Below are positions 9,908 to 18,635 of a DNA stretch of 42,577 nucleotides, piece by piece (within the stretch, counting starts at the first letter, position 1; each line of letters opens with the position of its first letter). The notes below the pieces were generated by a model. The model saw only the letters and a list, made by a program, of their open reading frames with translations. It had not been told where the DNA came from and ran no database searches. The position numbers were made by a program, and so were the translations under genes. Source of the stretch: Cricetibacter osteomyelitidis (GTDB lineage: Bacteria; Pseudomonadota; Gammaproteobacteria; Enterobacterales; Pasteurellaceae); NCBI RefSeq assembly GCF_004340985.1, contig NZ_SLYB01000020.1, forward strand, positions 1 through 42,577, in the 5' to 3' direction.

Positions 9908-11092
9908 ATGAAAAAAGTAGTTAAATTTACATTAACCGCAGTAGCCGGGCTTGTTTTATCCACTTCCGTTATGGCAAAAATGGAAGAAGGAAAATTAGTC
10001 ATTTGGATCAATGGTGATAAAGGTTACAACGGCCTTGCCGAAGTAGGTAAAAAATTTGAAAAAGATACCGGCGTATCCGTATTAGTAGAACATCCGGACA
10101 GATTAGAAGAAAAATTTGCTCAAATGGCAGCAACCGGCGACGGCCCGGATGTGATCTTCTGGGCACACGACCGTTTCGGCGGCTATGCTCAAGCAGGTTT
10201 ATTGGCAGAACTAACACCAAGCAAAGAATTTAAAGATAAATTTGTAGATTTCGCCTGGGATGCGGAAACTTATAACGGTAAACTCATCGGCTATCCGGTA
10301 GCTATCGAATCGTTATCTTTAATCTATAATAAAGATTTATTACCTGAACCACCGAAAAGTTGGGAAGAAGTTGTTGAGTTAGACAAAAAACTGAAAGCCG
10401 AGAAGAAAAACGCTATTATGTGGAATTTGTCCGAACCGTATTTCACTTGGCCGGTTGTTGCCTCTAACGGCGGTTATGCCTTCAAATACTCAAACGGTAA
10501 ATATGATGCCAATGACATTGGCGTAAACAACGAAGGTTCAATCAATGCATTACAATTCGTTGTGGATATGGTGAAAAATAAAGTAATCAATGCAGATATG
10601 GACTACGCCATTGCCGAAGCCAGCTTCAACAAAGGTGAAACCGCCCTCACAATTAACGGTCCGTGGTCTTGGGGTAATATCGAAAAAAGCAACATCAATT
10701 ATGGTGTAGCCGTATTACCAACCTTAAACGGTCAACCGTCTAAACCGTTTGTTGGCGTATTAAGTGCAGGAATTAATTCTGCCAGCCCGAATAAAGATTT
10801 AGCAACCGAGTTTATTGAAAACTATCTATTGACTGACGCAGGTTTGGCACAAGTGAATGCCGATAAACCATTAGGTGCGGTAGCATTGAAATCTTATCAA
10901 GCCGAATTAGCGAAAGATCCGCGTATTGCCGCAACGATGGAAAATGCAAAACACGGAGAAATCATGCCGAATATTCCGCAAATGTCCGCATTCTGGTATG
11001 CTGAGAAAAGTGCTATTACCAATGCGGTAAATCAACGCCAAGGCGTGAAAGAAGCATTGGATGATGCCCGTGCCCGCATTCAAAAACAATAA
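9908..11092 (+). CDS. malE: Maltose/maltodextrin-binding periplasmic protein MalE
   Basis: High-affinity periplasmic receptor that delivers maltose and maltodextrins to MalFGK2. The 394-aa precursor has a standard signal peptide (MKKVVKFTL, then a hydrophobic core, cleaved after VMA at about residue 23). The mature protein begins like that of E. coli MBP ([18 protein letters not shown]). The family blocks [34 protein letters not shown] and the C-terminal [12 protein letters not shown] line the sugar cleft in MBP. It opens the plus-strand operon malEFG-malS, with TTAGGAG as ribosome-binding site. A hairpin without a T-run follows it and may stabilise the malE message, as known for E. coli malE. 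Confidence 0.97.
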   Translation: MKKVVKFTLTAVAGLVLSTSVMAKMEEGKLVIWINGDKGYNGLAEVGKKFEKDTGVSVLVEHPDRLEEKFAQMAATGDGPDVIFWAHDRFGGYAQAGLLAELTPSKEFKDKFVDFAWDAETYNGKLIGYPVAIESLSLIYNKDLLPEPPKSWEEVVELDKKLKAEKKNAIMWNLSEPYFTWPVVASNGGYAFKYSNGKYDANDIGVNNEGSINALQFVVDMVKNKVINADMDYAIAEASFNKGETALTINGPWSWGNIEKSNINYGVAVLPTLNGQPSKPFVGVLSAGINSASPNKDLATEFIENYLLTDAGLAQVNADKPLGAVALKSYQAELAKDPRIAATMENAKHGEIMPNIPQMSAFWYAEKSAITNAVNQRQGVKEALDDARARIQKQ

Positions 11093-11107
11093 GTTATAAT
11101 AAAATTC

Positions 11108-11131
11108 GGGTGCGTTTTTTCTGTCGCACCC
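11108..11131 (+). repeat. Hairpin between malE and malF
   Basis: GGGTGCG (11108-11114) pairs with CGCACCC (11125-11131) over a ten-base, T-rich loop with no T-run behind it. In E. coli the malE-malF gap holds REP hairpins that protect the malE mRNA and keep MalE more abundant than MalF. This unrelated hairpin sits in the same place and probably does the same job. A USS follows at 11147-11155. Confidence 0.55.
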
Positions 11132-11185
11132 TCAATCGCATCATAAAAGTGCGGTATGTTTTTCAAAAATTTTCAAGGTGTTTCT

Positions 11186-12733
11186 ATGCAACAATCTGCT
11201 CAAACAAAATCCCAATCCCCCGCTTGGCTAAAATGGTTGTCAATCGGTGCGGTATTGTTGATTGATTTATATTTAGTAGTGTTAATGTATTCACAAGGGG
11301 AATATTTGTTCGCTATATTAACACTGGTAATTATTACATCCGGTATTTATATTTTTTCAAACCAAAAAGTCTATGCCTGGCGTTACGTCTATCCCGGTAT
11401 TATGGGCATGGCAATTTTTATTTTGTTTCCGTTAGTTGCCACTATTGCCATCGCCTTCACCAACTATAGCGGCACTAACCAACTTGCCTTTGAACGTGCA
11501 TTGAACGTATTGAGCGAACAGCGCTACTTTGCCGGCGACAAATATGATTTTAAACTATTCCCACAAGAAAACGATCAATGGAAAATAGAAGTTCATAACA
11601 AAAATACGAATGAAAACTTTATTTCTGATAATATTCAGTTCAGTGATAAACAAATCAACGTTCAGGGCGAACCGAATGCTCAAAGCGGTGAAGCCGCTCC
11701 GTTACGCGTAATTACGCAAAATCGCACCGCACTTCAGGGAATGACTATCATATTACCAAGCGGCAACGAATTAACCATGAGTTCTTTGCGTCAGTTTTCC
11801 GAACAAAAAGCCCGTTACCGTTTTGACAGTGATACGCAAATTTTAGTCAATAACGAAAACGGTAAACGCTATCGAGCCAATGGTGAAATCGGTTTTTTCC
11901 AAGAAATTGATGAAAACGGTAATTGGCTTTCTGCTACGCTTGAACCCGGTTATACGGTTACGACCGGTTTTGCCAATTTCATCAAAATCTTTACTGATGA
12001 AGGTATCCAAAAACCTTTTGTACAAATTTTTATCTGGACGGTGCTATTCTCCGTTTTAACCGTAGTATTCACCGTTATTCTCGGTATGATTTTAGCCTGT
12101 ATCGTGCAATGGGAACCATTACAAGGCAAAGGTATTTACCGTTTATTTCTGATTCTGCCTTATGCCGTGCCTGCATTTATTTCCATTTTGGTATTTAAAG
12201 GCTTATTCAACCAAAGTTTTGGTGAAATCAACATGATCTTAAATCAATTATTCGGCATTCGCCCCGAATGGTTTAACGATCCGTTTTTAGCCAAAAGCAT
12301 GATTTTAATCGTGAATACTTGGTTGGGTTATCCGTATATGATGATTTTGTGCATGGGCTTACTCAAAGCGATTCCACAGGATTTATATGAGGCTTCTGCA
12401 ATGGATGGTGCCTCTACTTGGCAGAATTTCAGCAAAATTACGTTCCCGTTGTTAATAAAACCGTTGACCCCATTGATGATTGCGTCTTTCGCTTTTAACT
12501 TTAATAACTTCGTATTGATCCAATTATTAACCAACGGTCGCCCGGATATGATCGGCACGACTACTCCGGCAGGCTACACTGATTTGTTGGTAAGCTATAC
12601 CTACCGTATCGCCTTTGAAGGCAGCGGTACGCAAGACTTCGGTTTAGCCGCTGCGATTGCCACCATTATCTTCTTATTAGTCGGTGGCTTGGCATTGCTA
12701 AACTTAAAAGCAACAAAATTTAAATTAGATTAA
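11186..12733 (+). CDS. malF: Maltose ABC transporter permease MalF
   Basis: Inner-membrane subunit of MalFGK2, 515 aa against 514 in E. coli. I start it at MQQSAQTK, preceded by AAGGTG; ten further codons are open upstream. Three membrane segments lie in the first roughly 95 residues, followed by the large periplasmic P2 domain (about residues 100-270, including the NLSEQRYFAGDKYDFKLF-like block), then five more membrane segments. The EAA loop that docks MalK is EASAMDGASTWQNF followed by SKITFPLL. The long P2 domain separates MalF from other sugar permeases. It lies 94 bp after malE and 12 bp before malG. Confidence 0.96.
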   Translation: MQQSAQTKSQSPAWLKWLSIGAVLLIDLYLVVLMYSQGEYLFAILTLVIITSGIYIFSNQKVYAWRYVYPGIMGMAIFILFPLVATIAIAFTNYSGTNQLAFERALNVLSEQRYFAGDKYDFKLFPQENDQWKIEVHNKNTNENFISDNIQFSDKQINVQGEPNAQSGEAAPLRVITQNRTALQGMTIILPSGNELTMSSLRQFSEQKARYRFDSDTQILVNNENGKRYRANGEIGFFQEIDENGNWLSATLEPGYTVTTGFANFIKIFTDEGIQKPFVQIFIWTVLFSVLTVVFTVILGMILACIVQWEPLQGKGIYRLFLILPYAVPAFISILVFKGLFNQSFGEINMILNQLFGIRPEWFNDPFLAKSMILIVNTWLGYPYMMILCMGLLKAIPQDLYEASAMDGASTWQNFSKITFPLLIKPLTPLMIASFAFNFNNFVLIQLLTNGRPDMIGTTTPAGYTDLLVSYTYRIAFEGSGTQDFGLAAAIATIIFLLVGGLALLNLKATKFKLD

Positions 12734-12745
12734 GGAGAATAATTT

Positions 12746-13636
12746 ATGGCTATGGTTCAACCGAAATCAATGCGTTATCGCTTATTTGGCACGCATTTGT
12801 TTCTGATTCTCTTTGTTGCGATGATTATGTTTCCGCTGTTGATGGTGATCGGTATTTCACTACGTCCGGGCAATCTGGCAATCGGTGATATTATTCCGAA
12901 AGAAATTTCTTGGGAACACTGGAAACTGGCACTCGGCTTTGATGTAGTCAATAGGGACGGTTCGGTTACTCCGCCCCCATTCCCTGTATTGCTGTGGTTG
13001 TGGAATTCGGTAAAAATTGCCTTTATCACTTCCGTGGGTATAGTAACACTTTCCACAACTTGTGCTTACGCATTCGCCCGTATGAAATTTAAAGGTAAAA
13101 AAACGATTTTGCAAAGTATGCTGATTTTCCAAATGTTCCCTGCCGTGCTTTCATTGGTCGCTTTATACGCCTTGTTTGATCGACTCGGACAATATGTGCC
13201 GTTCTTGGGGTTAAACACGCACGGCGGTGTAATCTTCGCTTATCTCGGCGGTATCGCTTTACACGTATGGACCATTAAAGGCTATTTTGAAACCATTGAC
13301 GGCTCATTGGAAGAAGCCGCCTCATTGGACGGTGCTACACCGTGGCAAGCATTCCGTTTAATTTTATTACCGCTTTCCGTGCCGATTTTAGCGGTGGTAT
13401 TTATTCTGTCCTTTATCGCTGCAATTACCGAAGTGCCTGTGGCATCGCTACTGTTGCGTGATGTGGAAAGCTACACGCTGGCAGTGGGAATGCAACAATA
13501 TTTATATGCACAAAACTATTTGTGGGGCGATTTTGCCGCTGCTGCGGTACTCTCCGCAATTCCAATCACCTTAGTGTTCTTAATCGCTCAACGTTGGCTG
13601 GTTGGCGGTTTAACTGCCGGCGGAGTAAAAGGATAA
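12746..13636 (+). CDS. malG: Maltose ABC transporter permease MalG
   Basis: Second inner-membrane permease of MalFGK2. At 296 aa it equals E. coli MalG, with six predicted membrane segments. The EAA loop [20 protein letters not shown] contacts MalK. The C-terminus [12 protein letters not shown] matches the conserved MalG tail, which in E. coli reaches the substrate cavity and the MalK dimer. It begins 12 bp after the malF stop with AAGGAGAAT as ribosome-binding site, so the two are translated as a pair. A ten-base-pair hairpin separates it from malS. Confidence 0.97.
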   Translation: MAMVQPKSMRYRLFGTHLFLILFVAMIMFPLLMVIGISLRPGNLAIGDIIPKEISWEHWKLALGFDVVNRDGSVTPPPFPVLLWLWNSVKIAFITSVGIVTLSTTCAYAFARMKFKGKKTILQSMLIFQMFPAVLSLVALYALFDRLGQYVPFLGLNTHGGVIFAYLGGIALHVWTIKGYFETIDGSLEEAASLDGATPWQAFRLILLPLSVPILAVVFILSFIAAITEVPVASLLLRDVESYTLAVGMQQYLYAQNYLWGDFAAAAVLSAIPITLVFLIAQRWLVGGLTAGGVKG

Positions 13637-13653
13637 TTAAGCCAATCGACTAT

Positions 13654-13680
13654 AAACGGGGAATAACACATTCCCCGTTT
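13654..13680 (+). repeat. Hairpin between malG and malS
   Basis: AAACGGGGAA (13654-13663) pairs perfectly with TTCCCCGTTT (13671-13680) around a seven-base loop. Only TTT and no long U-tract follow, and malS begins 15 bp later. It looks like a leaky terminator or a stabilising structure setting a lower level for malS. Confidence 0.55.
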
Positions 13681-13695
13681 GTGTAAGGAAATCAT

Positions 13696-15735
13696 ATGAA
13701 AAAAACCGTTTTATTCTTGAGTCTATTTTCCGTTTCGGCTTGTGCTTCCGCCGAATTTCAAAAATTTGACGAAATCGAACCGCACTTATATCAAAGTAAA
13801 GCTATCTTGCAGAAAGGCAATATTCCCTTGCAATTTCAATTAAATAATCAATGCCTACAACCACAAAGTGCGGTCAAATTAAACCAAGAAATTTCGCTCA
13901 CAGCTTGTAATAACGAGATTCCGCAACTGCGTATTTTCCGCAGCGGCAATTACACCGCTCAAATTGATTTACGCAGTGGCACGCCAACCTTACGTATCGT
14001 TGTGGAAAAAGAAGCGGAAAAACAAACGCAATATAGCCAAACCTGTCCGAAATGGAACGGTAAAGCGGTTGAAATTAATGTATCAAATGTGTTTGCCGAA
14101 GGTGAATCGGTGCAGGATTTTTATTCCGGTCAAACCGACACGGTGAAAAACGGCAAAGTAACGTTTACACCGGATAAAAACGCCGCCGGTTTGATCTTAT
14201 TGGAAAAAAGTGCGGTGCAAAATTCAGCCGTTTTTAATTGGAAAAATGCCACGGTTTATTTTGTTTTAACCGATCGTTTCTATAATGGTGATAGCAGTAA
14301 CGACAACAGCTATGGGCGACACAAGGACGGCATGCAGGAAATCGGCACTTTCCACGGCGGCGATTTAAAAGGTTTAACGGAAAAACTGGATTATCTGGCC
14401 GATCTCGGCGTGAATGCCCTTTGGATCTCCTCACCGCTTGAGCAAATGCACGGCTGGGTTGGCGGTGGTTCAAACGGTGATTTCCCGCATTATGCCTATC
14501 ATGGTTATTATCACCAGGATTGGACAAAAGTGGATGCCAATATGGGCAGTGAACAGGATTTGGCAGATTTTATCCGTCAAGCTCATCAACGGGGCATTCG
14601 AGTAATTTTTGATGTAGTGATGAATCACACGGGTTACGCAACTTTGGCGGATATGCAGGAATTCGGTTTCGGTTCGCTTTATTTAAAAGACAATGAAATT
14701 CTGTCGGTGCTTGGCAAAAAATGGACAAATTGGCAACCGAAGAGCGGTCAAAATTGGCACAGTTTTAATGATTATATTAACTTTGGTGATAAAGCCGGCT
14801 GGGCGAAATGGTGGAATAAAGATTGGGTACGTTCGGATATCGGCGATTACGATAGTCCGAAATTCGATGATCTGAAAATGTCGCTTTCATCACTGCCCGA
14901 TTTAAAAACCGAAAACGAAAGTGCGGTAGGTTTACCGCCGTTTTTCCACCATAAAGAAACGAATGCAAAAACTTTGGACAATGCCAAAGTGCGTGATTAT
15001 TTAATCACTTGGCTATCCCACTGGGTGCGTAAATACGGTGTGGACGGTTTCCGTGTAGATACGGCTAAACACGTAGAACAAAGCACGTGGCTGCAATTAA
15101 AACAGTCCGCACAACAGGCACTAAGAGAATGGCAAAACACTCATCCGCAAGAAAAATTTAACGACGAATTTTGGATGACCGGCGAGGCCTGGGGACACGG
15201 CGTAATGAAAAGCGGTTATTTCCAAAACGGGTTTGATTCCATGATTAACTTCGATTTCCAAGATCAGGCAAAAAATGCTCTGGATTGTTTTGCCTACATT
15301 GAACCGACCTATGTGGAAATGAATGCTAAATTGCAAGATTTTGATGTATTGAGTTATTTATCTTCTCACGATACGCGTTTGTTTTTCCATTCCGACAGTC
15401 AAAATGATACGGAAAAACAAAAAATCGCCGCTAACAGTTTATTACTCGCACCAAGTGCAGTACAAATTTATTACGGCGATGAAAGCGGTCGTGAATTCGG
15501 ACCAATCGGTTCCGATCCAATGCAGGGCACGCGTTCCGATATGAATTGGCAGGAGTTGGCAACTAATCCGGCAAAACAGCAATTATTGCAACATTGGCAA
15601 AAACTGGCAAAATTCCGCCAAAAACATACCGCACTTGGAGCCGGTCAACATAAAACATTGGAAACCGAACGCTATTACGCATTCAGTCGAGAACAAGGCG
15701 ACGATAAAGTCATGGTGATTTGGGCCGGAAAATAA
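13696..15735 (+). CDS. malS: Alpha-amylase MalS (periplasmic or lipoprotein)
   Basis: GH13 alpha-amylase of 679 aa that trims longer maltodextrins outside the cytoplasm; E. coli MalS has 676 aa and is periplasmic. An N-terminal domain (about residues 20-180) precedes the catalytic barrel. Catalytic residues are the nucleophile D455 in DGFRVDTAKH, the acid/base E497 in TGEAWGHG and D559 in SSHDTR; DVVMNH is the first conserved GH13 region. The signal peptide contains VSAC at residues 13-16, which fits a lipobox, although cleavage after ASA (17-19) is also possible. It sits 59 bp after malG, apparently the last gene of malEFG-malS, whereas E. coli malS is a separate locus. Confidence 0.94.
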   Translation: MKKTVLFLSLFSVSACASAEFQKFDEIEPHLYQSKAILQKGNIPLQFQLNNQCLQPQSAVKLNQEISLTACNNEIPQLRIFRSGNYTAQIDLRSGTPTLRIVVEKEAEKQTQYSQTCPKWNGKAVEINVSNVFAEGESVQDFYSGQTDTVKNGKVTFTPDKNAAGLILLEKSAVQNSAVFNWKNATVYFVLTDRFYNGDSSNDNSYGRHKDGMQEIGTFHGGDLKGLTEKLDYLADLGVNALWISSPLEQMHGWVGGGSNGDFPHYAYHGYYHQDWTKVDANMGSEQDLADFIRQAHQRGIRVIFDVVMNHTGYATLADMQEFGFGSLYLKDNEILSVLGKKWTNWQPKSGQNWHSFNDYINFGDKAGWAKWWNKDWVRSDIGDYDSPKFDDLKMSLSSLPDLKTENESAVGLPPFFHHKETNAKTLDNAKVRDYLITWLSHWVRKYGVDGFRVDTAKHVEQSTWLQLKQSAQQALREWQNTHPQEKFNDEFWMTGEAWGHGVMKSGYFQNGFDSMINFDFQDQAKNALDCFAYIEPTYVEMNAKLQDFDVLSYLSSHDTRLFFHSDSQNDTEKQKIAANSLLLAPSAVQIYYGDESGREFGPIGSDPMQGTRSDMNWQELATNPAKQQLLQHWQKLAKFRQKHTALGAGQHKTLETERYYAFSREQGDDKVMVIWAGK

Positions 15736-15768
15736 ACATAAGAGGCATAGGCTGTGCCCCATGACAAT

Positions 15769-18474
15769 TTAATTATATCCCATCAGTTTCAACAATTCTT
15801 TTGTATAATCAATGGCCTCTGCACGATTGGCAACGCCGATTTTTTGATATAAATTACGAATATGGGTTTTAATGGTCGTGGTTGCAACCTGCAATTCTTC
15901 AGAAATTTGATCATTGCTATAACCTGAATAAATCAGCCCCAAGACTTGCCATTCCCGTTGAGTAAGAGGACTAATACGGAGTAATTCCGGTACTTGAGGG
16001 TTTTTCAATAAATTTTCCACAAACTGTTCGTCAAAATGAGCAAATTTATGGCGATAATATTGATTGATATTACGTAAAATAAATTGTGCTTTATGCAAAG
16101 CGATTTCGTCCAATACATTAAGTTGCAGCAAATGGCGGACTTGTTGTGCCATAATTTCACCTTCAATCACAAAGGCACTGATAAAATTGGTTTGACGAGC
16201 CAGATTAAGTGCAGCAATTAAATCTTTTTGAGCCAAGTCTTTTCTAGACTGTAAATAATACAAACGGTTACGTAAAATTAACGCTCGATTTAAATCAGTA
16301 TTTAAGCTAAGTTGTTCAGCCGTATGAATCAGTTGATCCAGGATATGTTGAGCTTCATCGAATTGTTCTAATAATAAATGTGCCCGCACAATATTGCGCC
16401 ATTGCCCTTGTGAAAAATGATTACACATCATTCTCGGTTTACGGCTGCGTAATAGCCAACTGGCCACATTATCTCGGCTATCTCGCATTTGCCATAATAG
16501 AATCTTGTCTGCATCCACATTAGTCATCCAGTCATAATGATATTCTTTACTGGTTTTTAAAATATCAATATCATTTAATAAACGGGAAGCATTATCCAAA
16601 TCCCCTCGCACTAAAGAAATTTTGCTTAATAGTGCAAGACATTGCAATTTATCTTCGTCTTTGGTCAGAACCGCCATACCTGCATTAGCCATTGCTTCCG
16701 CTTTGTCTAAGTTATACCATTCCCACAAAATTTGTCCTTTGGTACGTAATAAAAATTCATACATCGGTACTTTTTGCAGGTGATTTTCTTTCACAAATAA
16801 ATTGGCCTTGTCCAACATATCATAAGCAGCTTGCAAGAAACCTTGAGCCAACAATATTTCTGATTGCTGTAGCAACGCCCATAATACATTATGATACATA
16901 TGATAACGCCGAGCCATATGCTCGGTTTTTTGTAACATTTCCAAGGCAATGGCCAATTCTCCCCGCACATGATGAGATTCACCAATAATTGAGGTTGCGA
17001 CTACTCGCGCATAATAAAAACTATCCGGCAAATCCGCTAATGCCTGGGTTGCCAGTTCAAGCGCTTCTTTTTCATTACCATCATTAATAGCAACCTGTGC
17101 ACGCAAGACATTAAATTCTGCTTCATATTCTTTACTTAATTGAACATTATGCTCTCTCATTGCCTGTTCAAAATGATTAAAAATACCAATAACTTCTATA
17201 TGTCGATGCTGGCTTTGCACAACCCATGCTTTAAGTAATAATAATCTTGGTTGTTGAATAAAATGTTGGCTATCCAAGCGATTTAAACTTTCTTCTAACA
17301 ATTTCAGTTCGCCGCAATGAAATAAATCCCATGCCGATTGTTTTAAAATATCCAATAATGTTGCCGAATCATCTAATTGCATAGCATGATACAATGCTTC
17401 TGACGTATAGCCCAAACCGAGCCATGCTTCTGCCGCCCGTTGATGCAAGTTTTGCAGTTCGGAGGCCAATTCCGCTTGACAACATTGCCATAGGAAAGAG
17501 GCGAAGAGCGGATGAAAACGCCACCAATTATTCTGTTCATCTACATCAATTTGTTGTAAAAACAGACCGCTCTTTTCCAATTCTTCCAAACGTTGACGGC
17601 TATTTTTACAACCGGTTAGATGCTGTACCAGCTTTTCATTCATTGAACGTAATACCGAGCATTGCAATAAAAAAATACGAATGTCCTGATCAATATGATT
17701 CAATACTTCATCATTGAGATATTCACTGATATGCGAACTATTGAACTTCGCCAATTTCTTCGCGGTTTCCTGTAATGTGGTTTTATGTTGTTTTGCGGAT
17801 AAACTGATTAATTGCAATGCGGTAGGCCATCCTTCCACTTCATCACAAAGTGCGGTCAATTCCGGCTCGGATAATGGTACATCAAGTCTTGACTGAAAAA
17901 ATGTGATGGTTTCTTGATGATTAAAAGGAAGTTCATGTATATCAATTTCTAATAATTGTTCTTGTACGCGTAACCCGGCAATCCCCAATGACGGCACAGA
18001 GCGAGAAATAATAATCAATGTCATATTAGTCGGTTGATGTCGAATCCAATATTTCAAGGCATCATGAATCTCCTCATTATCAATAAGATGATAATCGTCA
18101 ATAATTAAATAAATATGCTCTCGAAAATGTCCGACCGTTACTAACAATTGATTAAACAAGGCTTGTAAATTTGCCTGATGGCTTGCTTGACTCTCAACTT
18201 CTCGTAATTCCATTTGCATGGCATTAAATAATGCCGTACTGAAATAAGTTGCAAAACGATCCGCTTGATTATCACTTTCATCCAAAGAATACCAACCTAC
18301 ATTTTCTCGATTCGCAATCCATTGTGAAACCAACGTAGTTTTTCCATAGCCGGCAGGTGCATTAATTAACACTAATGGATATTGATTGGCTTTATTCAAT
18401 TGTTGAATAAGTCGCTGCCGCGGAATACTATGTTGCAAACGATATGAACTAGTGAGTTTTGATGGTATTAACAT
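15769..18474 (-). CDS. malT: Transcriptional activator MalT
   Basis: Maltotriose- and ATP-dependent activator of the mal regulon, a STAND-class ATPase of 901 aa, equal to E. coli MalT. The N-terminal MLIPSKLTSSYRLQ is characteristic. Walker A APAGYGKTT lies at residues 39-47 and Walker B within LIIDDYHLID. A long helical sensor region of tetratricopeptide-like repeats fills the middle. The C-terminal LuxR-type helix-turn-helix (about residues 835-895) contains LTQREWQVLGLI, NDQISEEL and TTIKTHIRNLY. It diverges from malPQ as in E. coli. Its stop is only 33 bp from the malS stop on the other strand. A MalT-like decamer upstream suggests autoregulation. Confidence 0.96.
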   Translation of the reverse strand: MLIPSKLTSSYRLQHSIPRQRLIQQLNKANQYPLVLINAPAGYGKTTLVSQWIANRENVGWYSLDESDNQADRFATYFSTALFNAMQMELREVESQASHQANLQALFNQLLVTVGHFREHIYLIIDDYHLIDNEEIHDALKYWIRHQPTNMTLIIISRSVPSLGIAGLRVQEQLLEIDIHELPFNHQETITFFQSRLDVPLSEPELTALCDEVEGWPTALQLISLSAKQHKTTLQETAKKLAKFNSSHISEYLNDEVLNHIDQDIRIFLLQCSVLRSMNEKLVQHLTGCKNSRQRLEELEKSGLFLQQIDVDEQNNWWRFHPLFASFLWQCCQAELASELQNLHQRAAEAWLGLGYTSEALYHAMQLDDSATLLDILKQSAWDLFHCGELKLLEESLNRLDSQHFIQQPRLLLLKAWVVQSQHRHIEVIGIFNHFEQAMREHNVQLSKEYEAEFNVLRAQVAINDGNEKEALELATQALADLPDSFYYARVVATSIIGESHHVRGELAIALEMLQKTEHMARRYHMYHNVLWALLQQSEILLAQGFLQAAYDMLDKANLFVKENHLQKVPMYEFLLRTKGQILWEWYNLDKAEAMANAGMAVLTKDEDKLQCLALLSKISLVRGDLDNASRLLNDIDILKTSKEYHYDWMTNVDADKILLWQMRDSRDNVASWLLRSRKPRMMCNHFSQGQWRNIVRAHLLLEQFDEAQHILDQLIHTAEQLSLNTDLNRALILRNRLYYLQSRKDLAQKDLIAALNLARQTNFISAFVIEGEIMAQQVRHLLQLNVLDEIALHKAQFILRNINQYYRHKFAHFDEQFVENLLKNPQVPELLRISPLTQREWQVLGLIYSGYSNDQISEELQVATTTIKTHIRNLYQKIGVANRAEAIDYTKELLKLMGYN

Positions 18475-18528
18475 GATCTCCGCCTTGAATAAATTGTGCT
18501 ACGTTTTATCTACGCCTTACTTCCTAAT

Positions 18529-18538
18529 ATTCATACCT
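18529..18538 (-). promoter_or_regulatory. Candidate MalT box facing malT
   Basis: On the minus strand this reads AGGTATGAAT, seven of ten identical to the malK box CGGGATGATT. It lies 54 bp from the malT start codon, spaced suitably from GATAAA at 18505-18510. Confidence 0.35.
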
Positions 18539-18551
18539 ATAAAAACGTGTG

Positions 18552-18561
18552 AGGTATGATT
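18552..18561 (+). promoter_or_regulatory. Candidate MalT box for malPQ
   Basis: AGGTATGATT is eight of ten identical to the malK box CGGGATGATT and lies 19 bp before the CATAAT -10 element, the spacing expected for a MalT-activated promoter. Confidence 0.5.
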
Positions 18562-18635
18562 TATTTTAATTATAATTCAACATAATGATATAAAGAAATG
18601 ATTTACCTATTTTATATTTACAACCAGAGGTTCCT

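Larger units (their letters stand above)
18475..18635. promoter_or_regulatory. Divergent malT/malP control region
   Basis: This 161-bp AT-rich gap contains an inverted pair TCATACCT (18531-18538) and AGGTATGA (18552-18559). These are the cores of two back-to-back MalT-box-like decamers. A CATAAT element at 18581-18586 is a good -10 for malP, and GATAAA on the minus strand (18505-18510) is a possible -10 for malT. I see no consensus CRP palindrome here, although E. coli malT is CRP-dependent. Confidence 0.55.

Noticed and set aside
14234-14527. Minus-strand frame of 97 codons inside malS
   Set aside because: It lies opposite the conserved GH13 catalytic barrel; composition is that of an antisense shadow.
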